DNA of 64,000 bases from Cinclus cinclus (lineage: Eukaryota; Chordata; Aves; Passeriformes; Cinclidae): NCBI RefSeq assembly GCF_963662255.1, contig NC_085049.1, forward strand, positions 59,071,158-59,135,157. Direction: 5' to 3'. Shown here in pieces: positions 50,040-62,600 of the stretch; position 1 is the stretch's first letter, and each line of letters starts with the position of its first letter. Both the position numbers and the translations under genes were made by a program. The notes below the pieces were generated by a model. The model saw only the letters and a list, made by a program, of their open reading frames with translations. It had not been told where the DNA came from and ran no database searches.

Positions 50040-50620
50040 TTAGTGATGGATATGCCAGGACCCTCCAAGTTTAAAAAGGCCAAAGGAGTTCCTATGGGGA
50101 GAAAAGGGAAGACAAGAAGGCAAGGGAATAATAGACCAGTTAGCTTAACTGTAACTCTTTAGAACAAATAATGAATTTATTTGTAAACATTCAGGATATG
50201 ACAATGAGATGAGAAGCATCCAACTTGGATTAGTCAAGACCTAGCCATACCACACCAAACAGCTTTTCTCCCAAAGCTGACCAACAGCAGAAGCTCCAGA
50301 GGTGCAGCAGCTCAGCTCCACACAGGCTGTTGCCCAGTCTCATGCAATGTCCTGCTAAAACAGGCAGAAAAAACACTCTTGATAAAATTAGTGGAGGGCT
50401 AGTAGCAAAGGCCTGTGCTGTTCTGGACTTTAAAGACGATTTATTTTCCAAATGAAAATAAATTTCCAAGTGAGGGTGATCCAGGATCTGTCCTGACCAC
50501 AGGCTTGTACGTAGCTTTCATGTGAATTATTTGCCTGAAAGATTAGGTTGATTAAACCTGCAGATGACCCAAAGCTGTGTCATGTTGTAAGTAATACAGA
50601 TAACTCTTCCTAAAAATAAT
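50040..50620 (+). mobile_element. Decayed CR1/L3-like LINE relic (reverse transcriptase region)
   Basis: The stretch around 50128-50250 (…ATAGACCAGTTAGCTTAACT…, then a segment on 'lysine-glycine, fully trapped' style RT sequence ending AACTTGGATTAGTCAAGAC and CCATACCACACCAAAC) resembles the CR1-superfamily segment coding for the RPxS…H/GF.KG region. Near 50550, TTAAACCTGCAGATGACCC resembles the part coding for the F/YADD catalytic box. The frame is interrupted and internal sequence between the two blocks is missing, so it is a dead, ancient copy. The assignment is by recollection of family consensus and needs alignment. Confidence 0.5.
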
Positions 50621-53460
50621 ACAAAAGAGGCTTTATAAAATAAAATAAGATATTCAAATTTCAGCTATGCTTACTAATAGCATCTCGGAAAGACTGAATA
50701 TACATATAGATGAGATCAGTCAAAATCCTTAGCTACGTATCACCCTAAATCAGGAAATTACTTTCTACCAGAGCACTGTGCAGAGCTCACCCCCCAGTTT
50801 GTGCTGTCTCTGCAAAAGGAGAACCAGAGCATCTTTTATTTTACATTTTAATTTTTTATTTTAAAAGCCCACATATTGCCTCAGGCATGCTGTAATTCAC
50901 ATTGGTGACAAAGAAATGTGAAAAGCCTTCCACCACATTACCAACAAGCCTGGGGCCTCCATGAACTGGGAATTCAAATACATTTTGACCCTTGCTTGGA
51001 CAAGACATTGTGGGATGAGAATAGAACCAAAGCAGAGTCAATACTGAGAAAACTTTAATGGCCAAATAGTAAATAATGTAATAGTGTTTTGTTGGTTTAG
51101 ATCAGAAGCCATGAGAGTAAGGGAAAAAATTCCCCAAGTTAGCATCTCAATTATTTTCCAATAAGAAATTCACAATATTATAACTGTAGGAGGAACTAGC
51201 ACAGGAAAACTGTACCAAGGAGAAAGTGTGCTGAGCAGGATACCAGGTGTTTTTCTGAAAGTTGAGAGATTCCACCGACAGCATGTCAAACTCCCTTTAC
51301 CTCTGCTGCAAGACAAACTTCCACCTTACTGGCAAGGCTTCCTCTTATATATCTGTATTTTATATTACAGATACATGATCAAAACTGATCTGGCAAAATT
51401 AAAGGTCACTTGCTGGTGGGACTTCCTGACACAGCTTATGTGGGACCTGGATGAAAAAGGCCATCCAAACCACCAGGGTTCACAACTGGCCAGACAGCCC
51501 TGAAGTGTGGACCCAAGGGTGATATAAGTAGAAGTTATACCTGTATAAATGATAATGATAAGAGAAACATGATTCTTTTGTATCATCCACTACCCAAAAT
51601 AAAACCATGAACATGCTGTCTTGGTCTGGATAATGCATGCAGAGGAAGATAAACTGGACTTGAGGGAAGCCTCTCATAGGGCTGGCCAGGCTGCAGCCTG
51701 TTCTGGGGCCATGTCAGACTCCAGGCTGTGTGCCCAGAGGAAGCCTTCAGTGCTGTGCTTGGGATAATGAAGAAATATGGATGTGAATGAAACCCTCCAA
51801 GGAATTATTAAATTATATTGTTTGTTTTTATCTTTGTTTTAATGAGTCAATTCCATCTCTTCTTGGCTTTCTGTTGGCATGAATGGGTGATCAGGTGTAC
51901 TTGTGTGAAAAATACCCTTGGAGGAATACTAAAATGATGTAGTAAATTAGTTAAGATGGTAGGTTTTGGAGCTGAAACCAAGATTATTCAGAAGTAGCCA
52001 GGCTTTCCTAATCTGGTTTCTCTTCTGCTTTGGCAGTGGAGAAAACCTGGGCCACTTGTGAAACAGGGTATATACAGACAACAAATGTTAATACATTTTC
52101 AAGTAAAATTAAGATTTAAGAAAGGATGTGTTAAAGAAAAGTTACTGTGGTGATGCCTGCCATTTTACATTCCCAAACAGTGAAAACGAGATTACCATAT
52201 GACCTGGGTCAAACATCTTGGCAAAATAATCCAGAGAAGAATGGATATCCCCCTTCTATGCAGGAGAGACATCTCCTTCAATATCCTTATATCTTTCAAA
52301 GGCCTATATTCATCACTGTTGGAAAACTCGCTGTGGTTTTAGCCTGAAAAGACTCTGCCTCCTCCTTTAAATCTTCCTAGACAAGATTAAAATCTAAGTA
52401 ATTCCTTCAGTGGCAACCTCACAAGTCACTTTGATAGATATACAGCCTGTTGATCAACCATTCGAATCTACTGATTTATTGATTTGATCTTAATCATGAT
52501 CTCAGTGTGATCATCTAATTGATCTGCCTTTAATTAGCTTAGCAGAAATAATGAATTAATCTGGTGATATCCTTGCTCAGGTGTTCCTTCATGTGTTCAT
52601 CCTTTTTAATCACCTCTGCAGGGAATATACAAGGTAGGCTTACATTATTAAATAGTCATCGAGGTCACAAACCTGAGGGCAGGAGTAAATTTGGGTAGGG
52701 CATATGCCAGCAGTTCAGCTCTGCATCTCTCCAGCCAGCCCCTCATATACCCTGTGAATAAACTCATCTCCAAGCACATTTGGTCTTCCAAAGATCTTGC
52801 TGCATTGCTGAATGAAGGGCAAGGAGGGCTTCCTCCCAGAAGCAGTCAAACATTTCAAGGATGTCCTTCTCCATGGTTCACAACCAAAGAGGAGCAGACA
52901 GGGCATCCTGGATTCAGGGCCCCACCGTGGATGATTTATCCTCCCTTAGCCTTCACTCACGAGCACAGAAAGCTCAGATGCTTAAAGTCCTTAGGGAAAA
53001 AGTTGTGACTGAATTAAACTGAAAGAGAAGGTAAGATTTTTAACTAAAATTTGAAAAATACAGTACTGGGGTGACAAGCATCCCATTCTGTTCTTTATTT
53101 TTTGCATTGTCACAGTTCTCGGAAGCCAGGAGAGACCACGCACTCCTGTGGGATAGGTAACACATAAAAAACAAGTCTCAGTGGAGTTTTATGTGAGGTG
53201 GATGGGTGGTAGAAGGAGCTGAAATCACGCAAAATCACTCGGTATTTGCGCCTAGATGGTTAAAAATTGAGCAGAAGAGCTGAGACTTCATGCTTGTCAC
53301 ACGATGTGAGTGAAGTGAAAGAACTGGGCTGGTGCCCATGTAGGAACCCACCATCAGAGTATGAATTCCCACTGCTCCCAGTGCCCAGGCAACTCTTCCT
53401 TCAGGACTGATGCTTTCAAATTCAGGTCAAATGCATAACCACAACAGAATGAGCAGGAAG

Positions 53461-53545
53461 AAAAAAAAAAACAAAAAAAAACAACCAAACAAACAAAGAA
53501 AACACAAGGAAAAACAAACAGAAAACTAAAAACCAAAAACCACCT
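53461..53545. repeat. A-rich / CAAA low-complexity tract
   Basis: Long A runs broken by C, CC and G (AAAC, CAAAC units). It may be a decayed microsatellite or the tail of an old retroposon. Confidence 0.85.
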
Positions 53546-54857
53546 CCTATTACCAACTCTGTGAGTAAGGGATGCAGCTTACTTGACCATTCAGTTAGTT
53601 AACCCTGTTCTTTACAGATACTGCTCTTAACTTTGTGAAAAAGTCAGAAGACATCATCTGAACTGGCTTAGAAATTACAAACAAGCATTTCAATTTTTAT
53701 TTAAATTGGAGAAGCTGTTAGAAGCCTGTTTTGAAGCCAGTTTAAGTTCATGGAAGGATTTAATCGGGCTTTGTTTGCAGGCGTGGTGGCAGCCTCTTTT
53801 AAAGTCATTCCTCTGCTTATAATCAAGCCTTTCCCCCGTCAGATTTTAACCGCTTCTTCCAAGGTGAGGCACCGGGATGGGCTGGTGGCAGTCCCTGCTG
53901 CAGTCGCATACCACTCGTGTGGTGCTGGCGTTTGAATGCAGGCTGCTTCAGTGTTTCCACTGCCGACTGTTTGCAAACGCAGGAGAGGAGCTGGGAATGA
54001 ACAGAGCAGAGTCGGGGAGGGAGGGGTTTGCTGGCTGGGCTGGAGTTAGTCACCGCAGACTTCCATTTCCAGATCGTGAGGAAGGACTCAAGCCATTTTA
54101 GGCATTTTCTTGGACTTCCTTCTCGGCTTTTAATTGAAATACCCAGGAGGGATGGAGGAATCCACAGGCCCATTTTGCACTGATGTGGGATACTTCTGTG
54201 CAAGCACAGACGTGCTCCCCCTTCATATTGTAGAGTCAGACCACTGTTGTTAGTCCTTGGCATGGTTCCTTTGCATGGCAACAGGGAGTCTTCCACACGT
54301 CTCACCTTCTGGAAGCTGATGCATTCCTCTACGGGAGATGCTCACTGTGGCAAAAATAATTTTTAAGTAATTTTCTTCAGGAGCTAACTAAGTCGGGAAG
54401 GCTTGAATATTCAAAACAAAACACACTTAATTCTGACATCTCTGAGGTATATAAACATCCATATACGTTTATCCATATATATCTGTAAGTGCCACAGATA
54501 GGAAGACATATGAACCAGCAAATTACAAAATCACAAGAGAATTTGAACACCCCTGTTCCATTTCAGCAGGAATTCAGATGCCCACATCTAGCAGAGCAAA
54601 CAAGAAAAAACCCTGCATAGCTGCTACTGACACATCCAGCTGCCAGACTTTACGCTTCTCACACCGGTGTTGTAATTTTGCATCTCCCTTTGTCCAGCAG
54701 CACTGTCCTTTTTGCCAGAGCAGCTGTTTGGGACATCACCCTCAGGATGTCCCAGGTGAGGCAGGCAGCAGGCATGCTAGGAGCACATCCAGCATGGCTG
54801 GGCAAAGTCCCCTCTGTCCATTCCCAAGCCTGGGGCCAATCCTCACCGTACAGGGTG

Positions 54858-54909
54858 GCAGCAGCAGCAGCAGCAAATGGGATTTTATTTTTATTTTTTT
54901 TTTTTTTTT
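54858..54909. repeat. (GCA)6 repeat with adjoining T-rich run
   Basis: Six perfect GCA units at 54858-54875, followed within 10 bases by TTTTA units and a long T run. Confidence 0.9.
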
Positions 54910-56503
54910 GTGCAGTTGATGTTATAATGCTTTTTTCTCCTGCTGAGACAAAAGAATTTTCTCTGTCCAGGGAAGCTCATTGTCCTGGTCACCCAGAGAA
55001 ACTTCTCCTGGTCTTGGTGCTTGGCCTAGCAGCACCGTGCAAATGCCCATGGCCAAGCTGCTTCACACCGGGCCCAAACATCTGCACAAAATACTTATTT
55101 ATTACATGGTGAAAGAATCAATGTTTCTGGCCTTTTGTGATGCAGATTGTGCACTGAGTGCTTTGTGTTTTGCTTTCTTGAAGCTGATTCTTAATTAGCA
55201 ACAAAGTTGCAGTCACAGAAACACTGAGGAGAGAGCAGTAACATCAACCTTGAAATTGTTACTTTTCTGATCACTAGAAAAGCTCTCTACCTTCCCCTAA
55301 AAGCTACTTAAATGTTTCTTCACTTCTAAAAAATGATAAACCAGTCCTTGCTGACAAAGTATCATGACAACCACGACCTTCCTTTCTCGTTGGGGCCTGC
55401 CGGTGTATGAAATCATGACCAGTCCAGCCATCTCAAAAGGTTCTAGTTTTACTCACAGGTGCTTGCAGGTTTATTATGGAGCCTGTGCTGAGCTGGGTGA
55501 CTCACCTTTCCCTGACACCCCACTGAATGTGGTTTGTGACCACCTCCATGCCCTGAATCTGGAGCATCCTGTGACACTCCTCTCCCATGTCTGTCCTGCA
55601 ATCAACAGGAAGGCACCTGAGACGGCAAAAGAGGTTGGAGTAAGTATCACAAAAATCAGCCCATAATACTGCTCTGCTAAAATGATTTTTCCAGGGCTTG
55701 ATGCAATGTAGGAGTGCAAGGAGAAAAAGTGTGCTGCTGGGGGGCAGCCACAGCTTCTGCATTCTGGCTGCACTCTTGGTGCCTTTTAACAGCGATGCAC
55801 CATCAGGGGTGATGCTCCCTTCTCCAAGGCTCCAGGAAATGACAACCGAATGTCTGGTGTCACTTGATGTCAGCACCCCTCGCTACAGGAGACCAAAAGA
55901 AAATAAAAACTCATAGGCAATGAAATGTGAGGGTTCGAAAGGAAACTTCTGGGAAGAGAAGTAATAACTCCATATAAAATAGGAAGGTAGGGAACTGAGG
56001 ATTAACCCTATTGTATCACACACAGTGGTTGCATTAGAATTCAACTGTATTTTGGTGTTTGTGGTTAATAATTGACTTATATTTGCATGCAGAAGGAAAG
56101 AATTCATGCCGAAAAGCCAAGAATGTACAAGAATGTTTTAGAGAAGAACAGAAGAAGAAAAAACCAACCAGACCTATATTTCCTGTGGATTTTTTTTTTC
56201 TTCCACGGCAGCTGTAAAACCAGCTTAGATTGTGTAAACTAAGTGTATTATCCTGTGAACAACAGGGTCCCATTAGCTCTGTCAGAAGGCCAATACCCTC
56301 GGTACTGAAAACCTCTTGATTCAGTACATTTCCCTGTAACAGAATAAATTTCTGCTTGACCCCATTGAAGGAATCACTTTAAACCCTAAAACACAAAAAC
56401 CATTAAAGCAGAAAAAAAGTTACTTTCCCTCCCTCTTTGCATTTTGATTGCAGACATCAAACACCACGTTGTAGTTCACCATATAGAAGAGTGTTGTAGC
56501 AAG

Positions 56504-56553
<50 letters not shown>
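56504..56553. repeat. A50 homopolymer
   Basis: Fifty consecutive A bases, followed by AC-containing A-rich DNA to about 56600. No upstream retroposon body is recognisable. Length may be inexact because homopolymers are error-prone in assemblies. Confidence 0.9.
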
Positions 56554-56555
<2 letters not shown>

Positions 56556-59500
56556 AAACAAAAAACGAAACAAAACAAAAAAAACATCAAAAAAATGAGG
56601 GTAAAAAAAGCAAGGAAGGAAGGGATTGTATGGCAGTAATAAATGTATGTGTGGTGCGGATTTGTGTCTGTGGGACAATTCAGGAAACAAATGAAAAGAT
56701 AAGTTTTGGGTTTAAACTCAGCAGATTTCAAAGTGCATTGTTTATACCTCTGCAGTGCAATAAACCTTATCAAGAGCTTTTCCATTGGATACAAGAATCA
56801 AAAGAAATAAGAGGAATGTGAACAGTATGCTTCCTTTGGATTGCTACACTATCTGTAATTCTTTCAGCACAGATTTCCCATGTTAGCTTAAGCTGTCTCA
56901 CCACTACAATTTTTAGCAGATAATCATAAATACTTCGCTGAGCTGACTGAGTTGTTCAGAAATTAGCTATCATTTCACTCTCCACAAGCTCAAAGCATGT
57001 GGCAAATTCAAAGGTCCTTAATTAAGAATATAATACTTTCATTCTAGAAGCTCTTGCTTGCATCCCAGTAATACTCTGGGATAAATCAACTGCTGAAGTA
57101 AATGCATTAATTTCACTGCAATTTCATTTAGAAGCTACAAGAGTACTACATTTTTATTTAACGATTTGAATGTGCTTTCTGTCAGGGCGAGTAGGATCAC
57201 CTCTCCCTTACAGAGGGGAGAGCTGAGCCTGGGAAGTGAGAGGCAGAGATTTGACCTTGGTAAAAGCTGGGAGAGCATGCGAGCCTCTTGCTCCAATCCA
57301 CGTTTGCACTTTCAGCATGAAGCAGGACATGAAAACAACACACGAAGATACATACATTTCAAGCATGAGATTTGGCTCTAGATCATCAGACCTCAAAGCT
57401 GAAGTATTTCCTAGGCAGAATGTACTTCTGCCCCTCTCTTAAATTGAGAGGTCAATTTTTGTCTTCTTTTCCTATTTTGTTCTTGTAAGGGAAGACAGCA
57501 TGGCATGTTTGTTAGAACGATAATGTTGCATTTGCTAATTAAATAAAGTGGGGGTTTTGGGAGAACTTCTTTTAAGCAAAACCATGTGTTCCAGGGAGGA
57601 AACATTCTTCTGGTAAACAGCTGAGCCCTTAACATTTAGCAACATAACTCTGTGTTTGCAGCTATTGAAAACTGTGTGACCGAGGAAGCCTGTGTTTCTG
57701 AGGCTGAGGACTGAAAGCATTTTGCTCGCTGTCAGAACGCCAGCCCTTTCTTTTATGTATATGCTAAAAGCAAGAAAGAACCAACTATTGGACAGTTGCT
57801 TCTTATGGTTTTAATAAAATTTGTCTCATATCAAAACACTGCTGGGTTTTAATGTTGACGCTGTGCTGAGCAATGTTCTCTGCTCTGGCACAGCTGGCTC
57901 TCGCTTTCCAGAAATACAGCAGCACCCTGGCAATACTTGCAAAAATTGCAGCCTTCAATCATTTCCTCATCTCTCTGACCTGTGCCATGCACAGATCTCC
58001 TTGCTGGTACAAAGAAGGGGGTCATTCCTCCCCCCTCCGCAGCTGCTGTGTGAACAGAGTGCTGTGGTGGCAGAAGGTAGCTAGGGAATAGAAGTTACCT
58101 GCCAGACATGAAGAGCAGCCCTGGAAAGCTCAGGCAAAAAAAGATAATAGAGCTGGAAACTGCAAGCAGAAACAGGACTGAGAGAATGGGAGTGCCTTGT
58201 CCTTGGCTCCTGCTTTCCATTCCAAGAGTCTACATCTTTCACAGATACTCGAAGGGCCACAGGGCTGTGGGACAAATCCCGCTGAGGGGTAGCAGGCAAA
58301 TTTTATTTGGTAAAAGTGATTTTCCAAGCAGCACTAGGGAGTGTGGGAGGCTGGCTGGGTGACTTCGAGATCTTACACCGCTTCTCCATCCAGCAGCTGG
58401 AAGGGGAAGACCATAGTCGCAGCTCCCTCTGGGTGGAGGGAGGTGATTATTCCTCTGCCCGCTCATCTCACTGAAGATGGGCTGCTGAGCTCCGGGCATC
58501 ACGTTGACCTTTGCAGTACAAAGGGATCTTATCTTCTCCTTTGTATCCCTTAAAACAGCTGAGCATGCTTACAGATTTCACTAACTACCAGCTAAAGCCA
58601 AACGAGATCCCACGATAAAAGTTCAAGGCTCCGAATTCCTCTCTTATTACTTTCCTGAGCAGATTCTCACTTTAACAGACTTACAGTGCTTTCATGCAGT
58701 TCTCTTAAAGTACACAAGGACTACTGTAATTACTGACAATAATGAGATAATCAGTTCTTCTAGGTGTTATTTTCAAGGGATAAATATTATTATCTGTGCT
58801 GTAAGAATGGGGAAACTGAAGCAAAGACGAGAAGTTTTTGGATAATAGGTGGGTTTTACCTTAAATATTCTAATATCCTCTTGGTTTTATTTGTATAGGT
58901 TTATGGATTTGCTTCTTAGTCCGCTTTGTGTTCTGTTCTTGCTTTCTAGTGTTTTTATCTGTCGTGGGTTGTGTGAGTGTACTAAGGTTCATTTAAGAGA
59001 ACTGCAGTGATTATGGAAAACTTAACAGATATTGAGGAGTTTTTGGTCATTGTTTGATATATAATTTATCATAATCCATTTTCCCGACTTTTTATTTTCT
59101 TTCTCCTCTCTTTATTTTTGATGCCTTCTTTTTAATAAAAAAAACCCCACAAAGAATATTCTTTTCTATTTATTTTCCATATACGTCAGCTTGCATTTGG
59201 ATCTGTAATATGGAAAGCCAACTGAATATCACCTTATAATGTCTAAAGAACTAAGATACTTTACTGTGTAGGAAGCTTGCAAGGAAGAACTATGGCTTTA
59301 CTAAAGTATCAATTAGTCACTTATATATATAATTAATATTCAGAAGACATATGTTAGTTTGGTAGTATTTATCTAAGTGTTTCCCACAGTTCAGGTATGC
59401 TTCCCTGAACCCTTTTCAAGGATAGATAGACAGGTAGCCAGATCAGAGGCTAAGCTGCACCAAAAACAAACAATCAAAAAATAAAACTAAAAAAGGACTT

Positions 59501-60925
59501 TGTTTGTCAGCACAATTTCAGGTGAATTGTGTGGTAGGATCTAGTCTTTAGATAGGAACATGTGTCACAAAACTCTTACTTGAAACATTTTCTTTGCTCT
59601 AAATTTTGTAAATAAAAGTAAACTTTAGTTGTTTAGTAAAGGCCAGACTTCTAAAAACATTTAGGTGTTTATGTGCACTTCAGCATCTTTATAAAGCAAG
59701 CACTAATTCCTTATTGAACTGTGGACTAAGGGCCTCCAGATAGTCTGACAATCATTCACTTATTTCAGTCAACTTCTAATTCTAAGGAGACCAAAAAGTT
59801 AGAAGAAGTCTCAGCTGTATTAAAAAACTGCTTCACAAACAAAGCAAACAGTCAATCTGGAAAAAAAAATCAGGTAATATAAAACCTTTATAACTGGATT
59901 ATTCTGGCAAATTTAGAAACAATAAAAGGCAAAAAATCTGTGAGAACCACTCACAGTTTCTCAGGTGGTGTCACTGTTAGGTTTAAGGCTATTAGCCCTG
60001 ACAACTTTAGTTCTGAGACTTTCTACAGATTATTTTCCTGAGACTTATTTGTCCTTGCAAGGATCCCTCTGCCTCTCTTAAGTGTACTGCCTATGCCTTC
60101 AAGACTTTTGAGGAAGGCTAATCCAATCTTTGGGCATTTTTGGAGTGGTTTGTGTTTTTCCTTTTGCGCTGGGCGAGACAAGAACAATCTTGCTTAAAAT
60201 AAAACCCAAACAAGGGAAGCTGAAGAGTGGGAGTATGTGAGGGAGCTGGTGGATAACTTACAGCGCTGTGAATCTCCTCCTGCCTGTAGGCTCCTCTTGT
60301 GGGCTGCAATATTCGTTCTGTGTTTAGTCTAGGCTCTTCCCAAATACCTGCTTCGGCTCTTAGGCGGATTGCAGAGAGCTCAGCCCTGAGGGTGAGCGGC
60401 AAGGGAAGTCCTCCTTGCGAATGTCCGGTTTTGTATCATCACCTCCTGATTTTCCATTAAAGACACGCACGTGCCTGCATTTCCCTTCCAGTCCTATCCC
60501 GTAATGGTGTGCGGCCCGACGGAGCCCAAACGCACCGAGAGGAAATGCCGGGATGGGGCATTTCCTCACGGATGAGCCCTCAGAGATGTGAGGAAAACTC
60601 CTGGGGGGAATCCATAACCTCTGGGACGGCTCGGGGGCTGAGAGGGCTGGCGAAGGATCGCGCCAGTGTCACCTGTGCCTGCGACAGCCCCTCTGAGGGC
60701 GGGTGCGCCGTCAGGGCTCTGCGGTCCCTCACAGCCAGCCCTGCGCCATCCCCGGCACGCGCGGGGGCCTGGCGGAGAGCGCGGAGCTTGTGGGCTTGTT
60801 TACCTTTTGGCATAAAGTGGTGCGGGTTTTTTTTTGGGGGGGGGGTTTGTTTATGTTTTGTAACGCCGTCGGGAGCCTGAGGCAGCTCTGGGTACCCCCG
60901 GGATGGGCAGCACAGAGTGACCCCA

Positions 60926-61126
60926 GATTAGGAGGAATTTATTCACAGAAAGGGCAATTAGGAATTGGGAGCTGCCCGGGTAGTGGAGTCTGCCTCCCTG
61001 GAGGTATTTAAGGAAAGACTGGACGTGGCTCTCAGTGCCATAGTGTGTTTGACATGGTGGTGTTCGGTCACAGGTTGGACTCGATGATCTCAGAGGGCTT
61101 TGCTAATCTAATTTATTCTGTGATTC
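60926..61126 (+). mobile_element. CR1 LINE, 5'-truncated 3' end
   Basis: Matches the avian CR1 3' region: the GGAATTTATTCACAGAAAGGG block, CCCTGGAGGTATTTAAGGAAA, the GGTTGGACTCGATGATCTCA block, and a terminal ATTCTGTGATTC octamer repeat ending at 61126. Only the 3' UTR end is present, as is usual for CR1. There is no target-site duplication, in keeping with CR1 biology. It sits inside the EP300 upstream CpG island. Confidence 0.92.
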
Positions 61127-61589
61127 GCACATCCACTCGCCCGCCTCGGGGTGCGGGCACCCCTCCCGAGTCCCGTTCCTCGCCGGCCCGGGGCTGCCGG
61201 CCCGAGCTGCCATGTCTGTGGCGCAGCACGGCCCAGGACCGGCGGCAGGAGCACCCCGCCCGCCGGCGCCGTGGGGAACCGGCCGGGAGCCACCAGCCGG
61301 CAGTGGAGGAAGGAGGGCGGTGGCGAAAGAACCGCGCTCTTTCCCCCAGCGCCTCAGCCCACCGGGCCGGGCAGCAGGCACCGAATGGTGCAGCAAGGCA
61401 GAACAGCCGCAGGGTCCGGCCAGGCTTCTCCAGGCCTATACCGCGCACTTTTGGGCCGACAGATAAGGGCGTACGGGGCGGGGCAGGAAGAAGGAGAGGT
61501 TTTGTTTTTTTTTTTTTTTTTAAAGGGAAAAACCCTACGCCTTTAAGGGGCAGAGCCAGTGGAGTTTGCGGAAGAGCCAGGCGAGAGGC

Positions 61590-61860
61590 GAGCTCTGATT
61601 GGGTGAACGCTGTCTCGTGACGGCGGCTGGGACTGTCCCACTCCCTCCACCCGGCCGGCGCCCCGCGTTCCATTGTGTGCGCTAGCGTCGCCGGGCCCCG
61701 CCCCAACGTGTCCCCGCCCGCAGGGCTGACCACGCCTCTGGTGACGGCCCCGCCCCCCGTGTGCTCTTGGCTCATTTCCGGCCGCCGCCGCCACCGCCGC
61801 TTCCCTCCGAGGGCTCGGGAGAGCGAAGGAACAACAGCCGCCATTTTGTTTGTGTGTGAG
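61590..61860 (+). promoter_or_regulatory. Likely EP300 core promoter
   Basis: This segment has an inverted CCAAT box (ATTGG) near 61598, several TGACG half-CRE motifs (near 61619 and 61742), GC boxes (CCCCGCCC), an ETS-type CATTTCCGG at 61773-61781 and a GCCGCCATTTTG YY1-type element at 61837-61848. There is no TATA box. The cluster suggests initiation near 61800-61850, but the start used in this species is not shown by sequence alone. A start nearer 63100 is equally defensible from the human transcript. Confidence 0.5.
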
Positions 61861-62577
61861 CGACGGAGGGAGGAGAAGGGAGCGAGAGGCCGAGCCGGAC
61901 GGGGCGAGCCAGGGGGAGGGCAGCGCACAGAGAGCCAGGGGCTCGGACAGGGGACGGGGAGAGAAGCGAGGAACCCAGACGCCCCCCCCTCCCCCCCCCC
62001 CAACCCCAGCCTACCCGTACCCTCGCTATTCCCTCTCTCTCCGTTTCCTTTTCTCTCTTCTCCTTTTCCCGGAATTCTCTCTCTCCGCACTGCCCTCCGC
62101 CCCCGCTTCGCCCGCTCCGCACACACGCCCTCGGAGCGCCAGGCAGGGGCAGTAGGGAGCCTGCGCTCGGCCCCCGCGCTGCCGCCGTCCCGCCCCGGCC
62201 CCCCCCGCTGGGCAGCGCCGGGGACCCCCTCCCCCGCCCGGCCATTCCGGGGCGAAGCCCCCGGCGTCCCCCGCCGTGATTTTTCTACTGTTTTATTATT
62301 TTAGTTTTGCCTCTCGCTCCTCTTCTCGAAGGGGTCGCTGCTCGGCCTCCCCTCCTACCCCGACTACCAACCTCTTCGCTCCCTTCCCCACCCTCGCAGA
62401 GGCGAAGGGGGAGCTCCCTCCGCGTCCGAACAGCGGCCGAGGGTCTCCTCCCTCGCTCATCGCGCCCCGCATCGCCCGTGGGTCCGGGGGAACTGAGACA
62501 GGCAGCCCCCTCCCTGCCACCGTCTTCGGCCGCCCGGGAAGGGGGAAGGTAGGCAGAGAGGGCGGGAGGGGCGGCTT

Positions 62578-62600
62578 CTTCCTCCTCCTCCTCCTCCTCC
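62578..62600 (+). repeat. CTC/TCC trinucleotide repeat in EP300 leader
   Basis: Tandem CTC units, followed by CTGCCGCTGCTG. This is simple-sequence DNA within the CpG island. Confidence 0.8.

Larger units (their letters stand above)
50621..60480. other. RBX1-EP300 intergenic region, second part
   Basis: About 10 kb without a recognised gene. It contains an A-rich tract (53461-53545), a GCA repeat beside a T run (54858-54909) and an A50 homopolymer (56504-56553). Segments 52440-52570 and 56880-57150 are rich in ATTA/TAAT and GATC-type motifs and could be conserved regulatory DNA. This is a guess without alignment. Confidence 0.6.

Noticed and set aside
53823..54305. 160-codon minus-strand open frame
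   Set aside because: No resemblance to known proteins, no signals around it, and amino-acid composition typical of random translation.
56420..56821. Poly-lysine and poly-phenylalanine frames across the A50 run
   Set aside because: Homopolymer translation, not coding.
61113..62126. 337-codon minus-strand open frame upstream of EP300
   Set aside because: It lies in very GC-rich DNA where stop codons are rare, runs through the CR1 edge and promoter elements, is proline/arginine/glycine-rich without a domain, and competes with equally long frames on the other strand.
61675..62304. 209-codon plus-strand open frame over the EP300 promoter and leader
   Set aside because: Same compositional cause. 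It ends far upstream of the EP300 ATG, has no family resemblance and overlaps promoter motifs.
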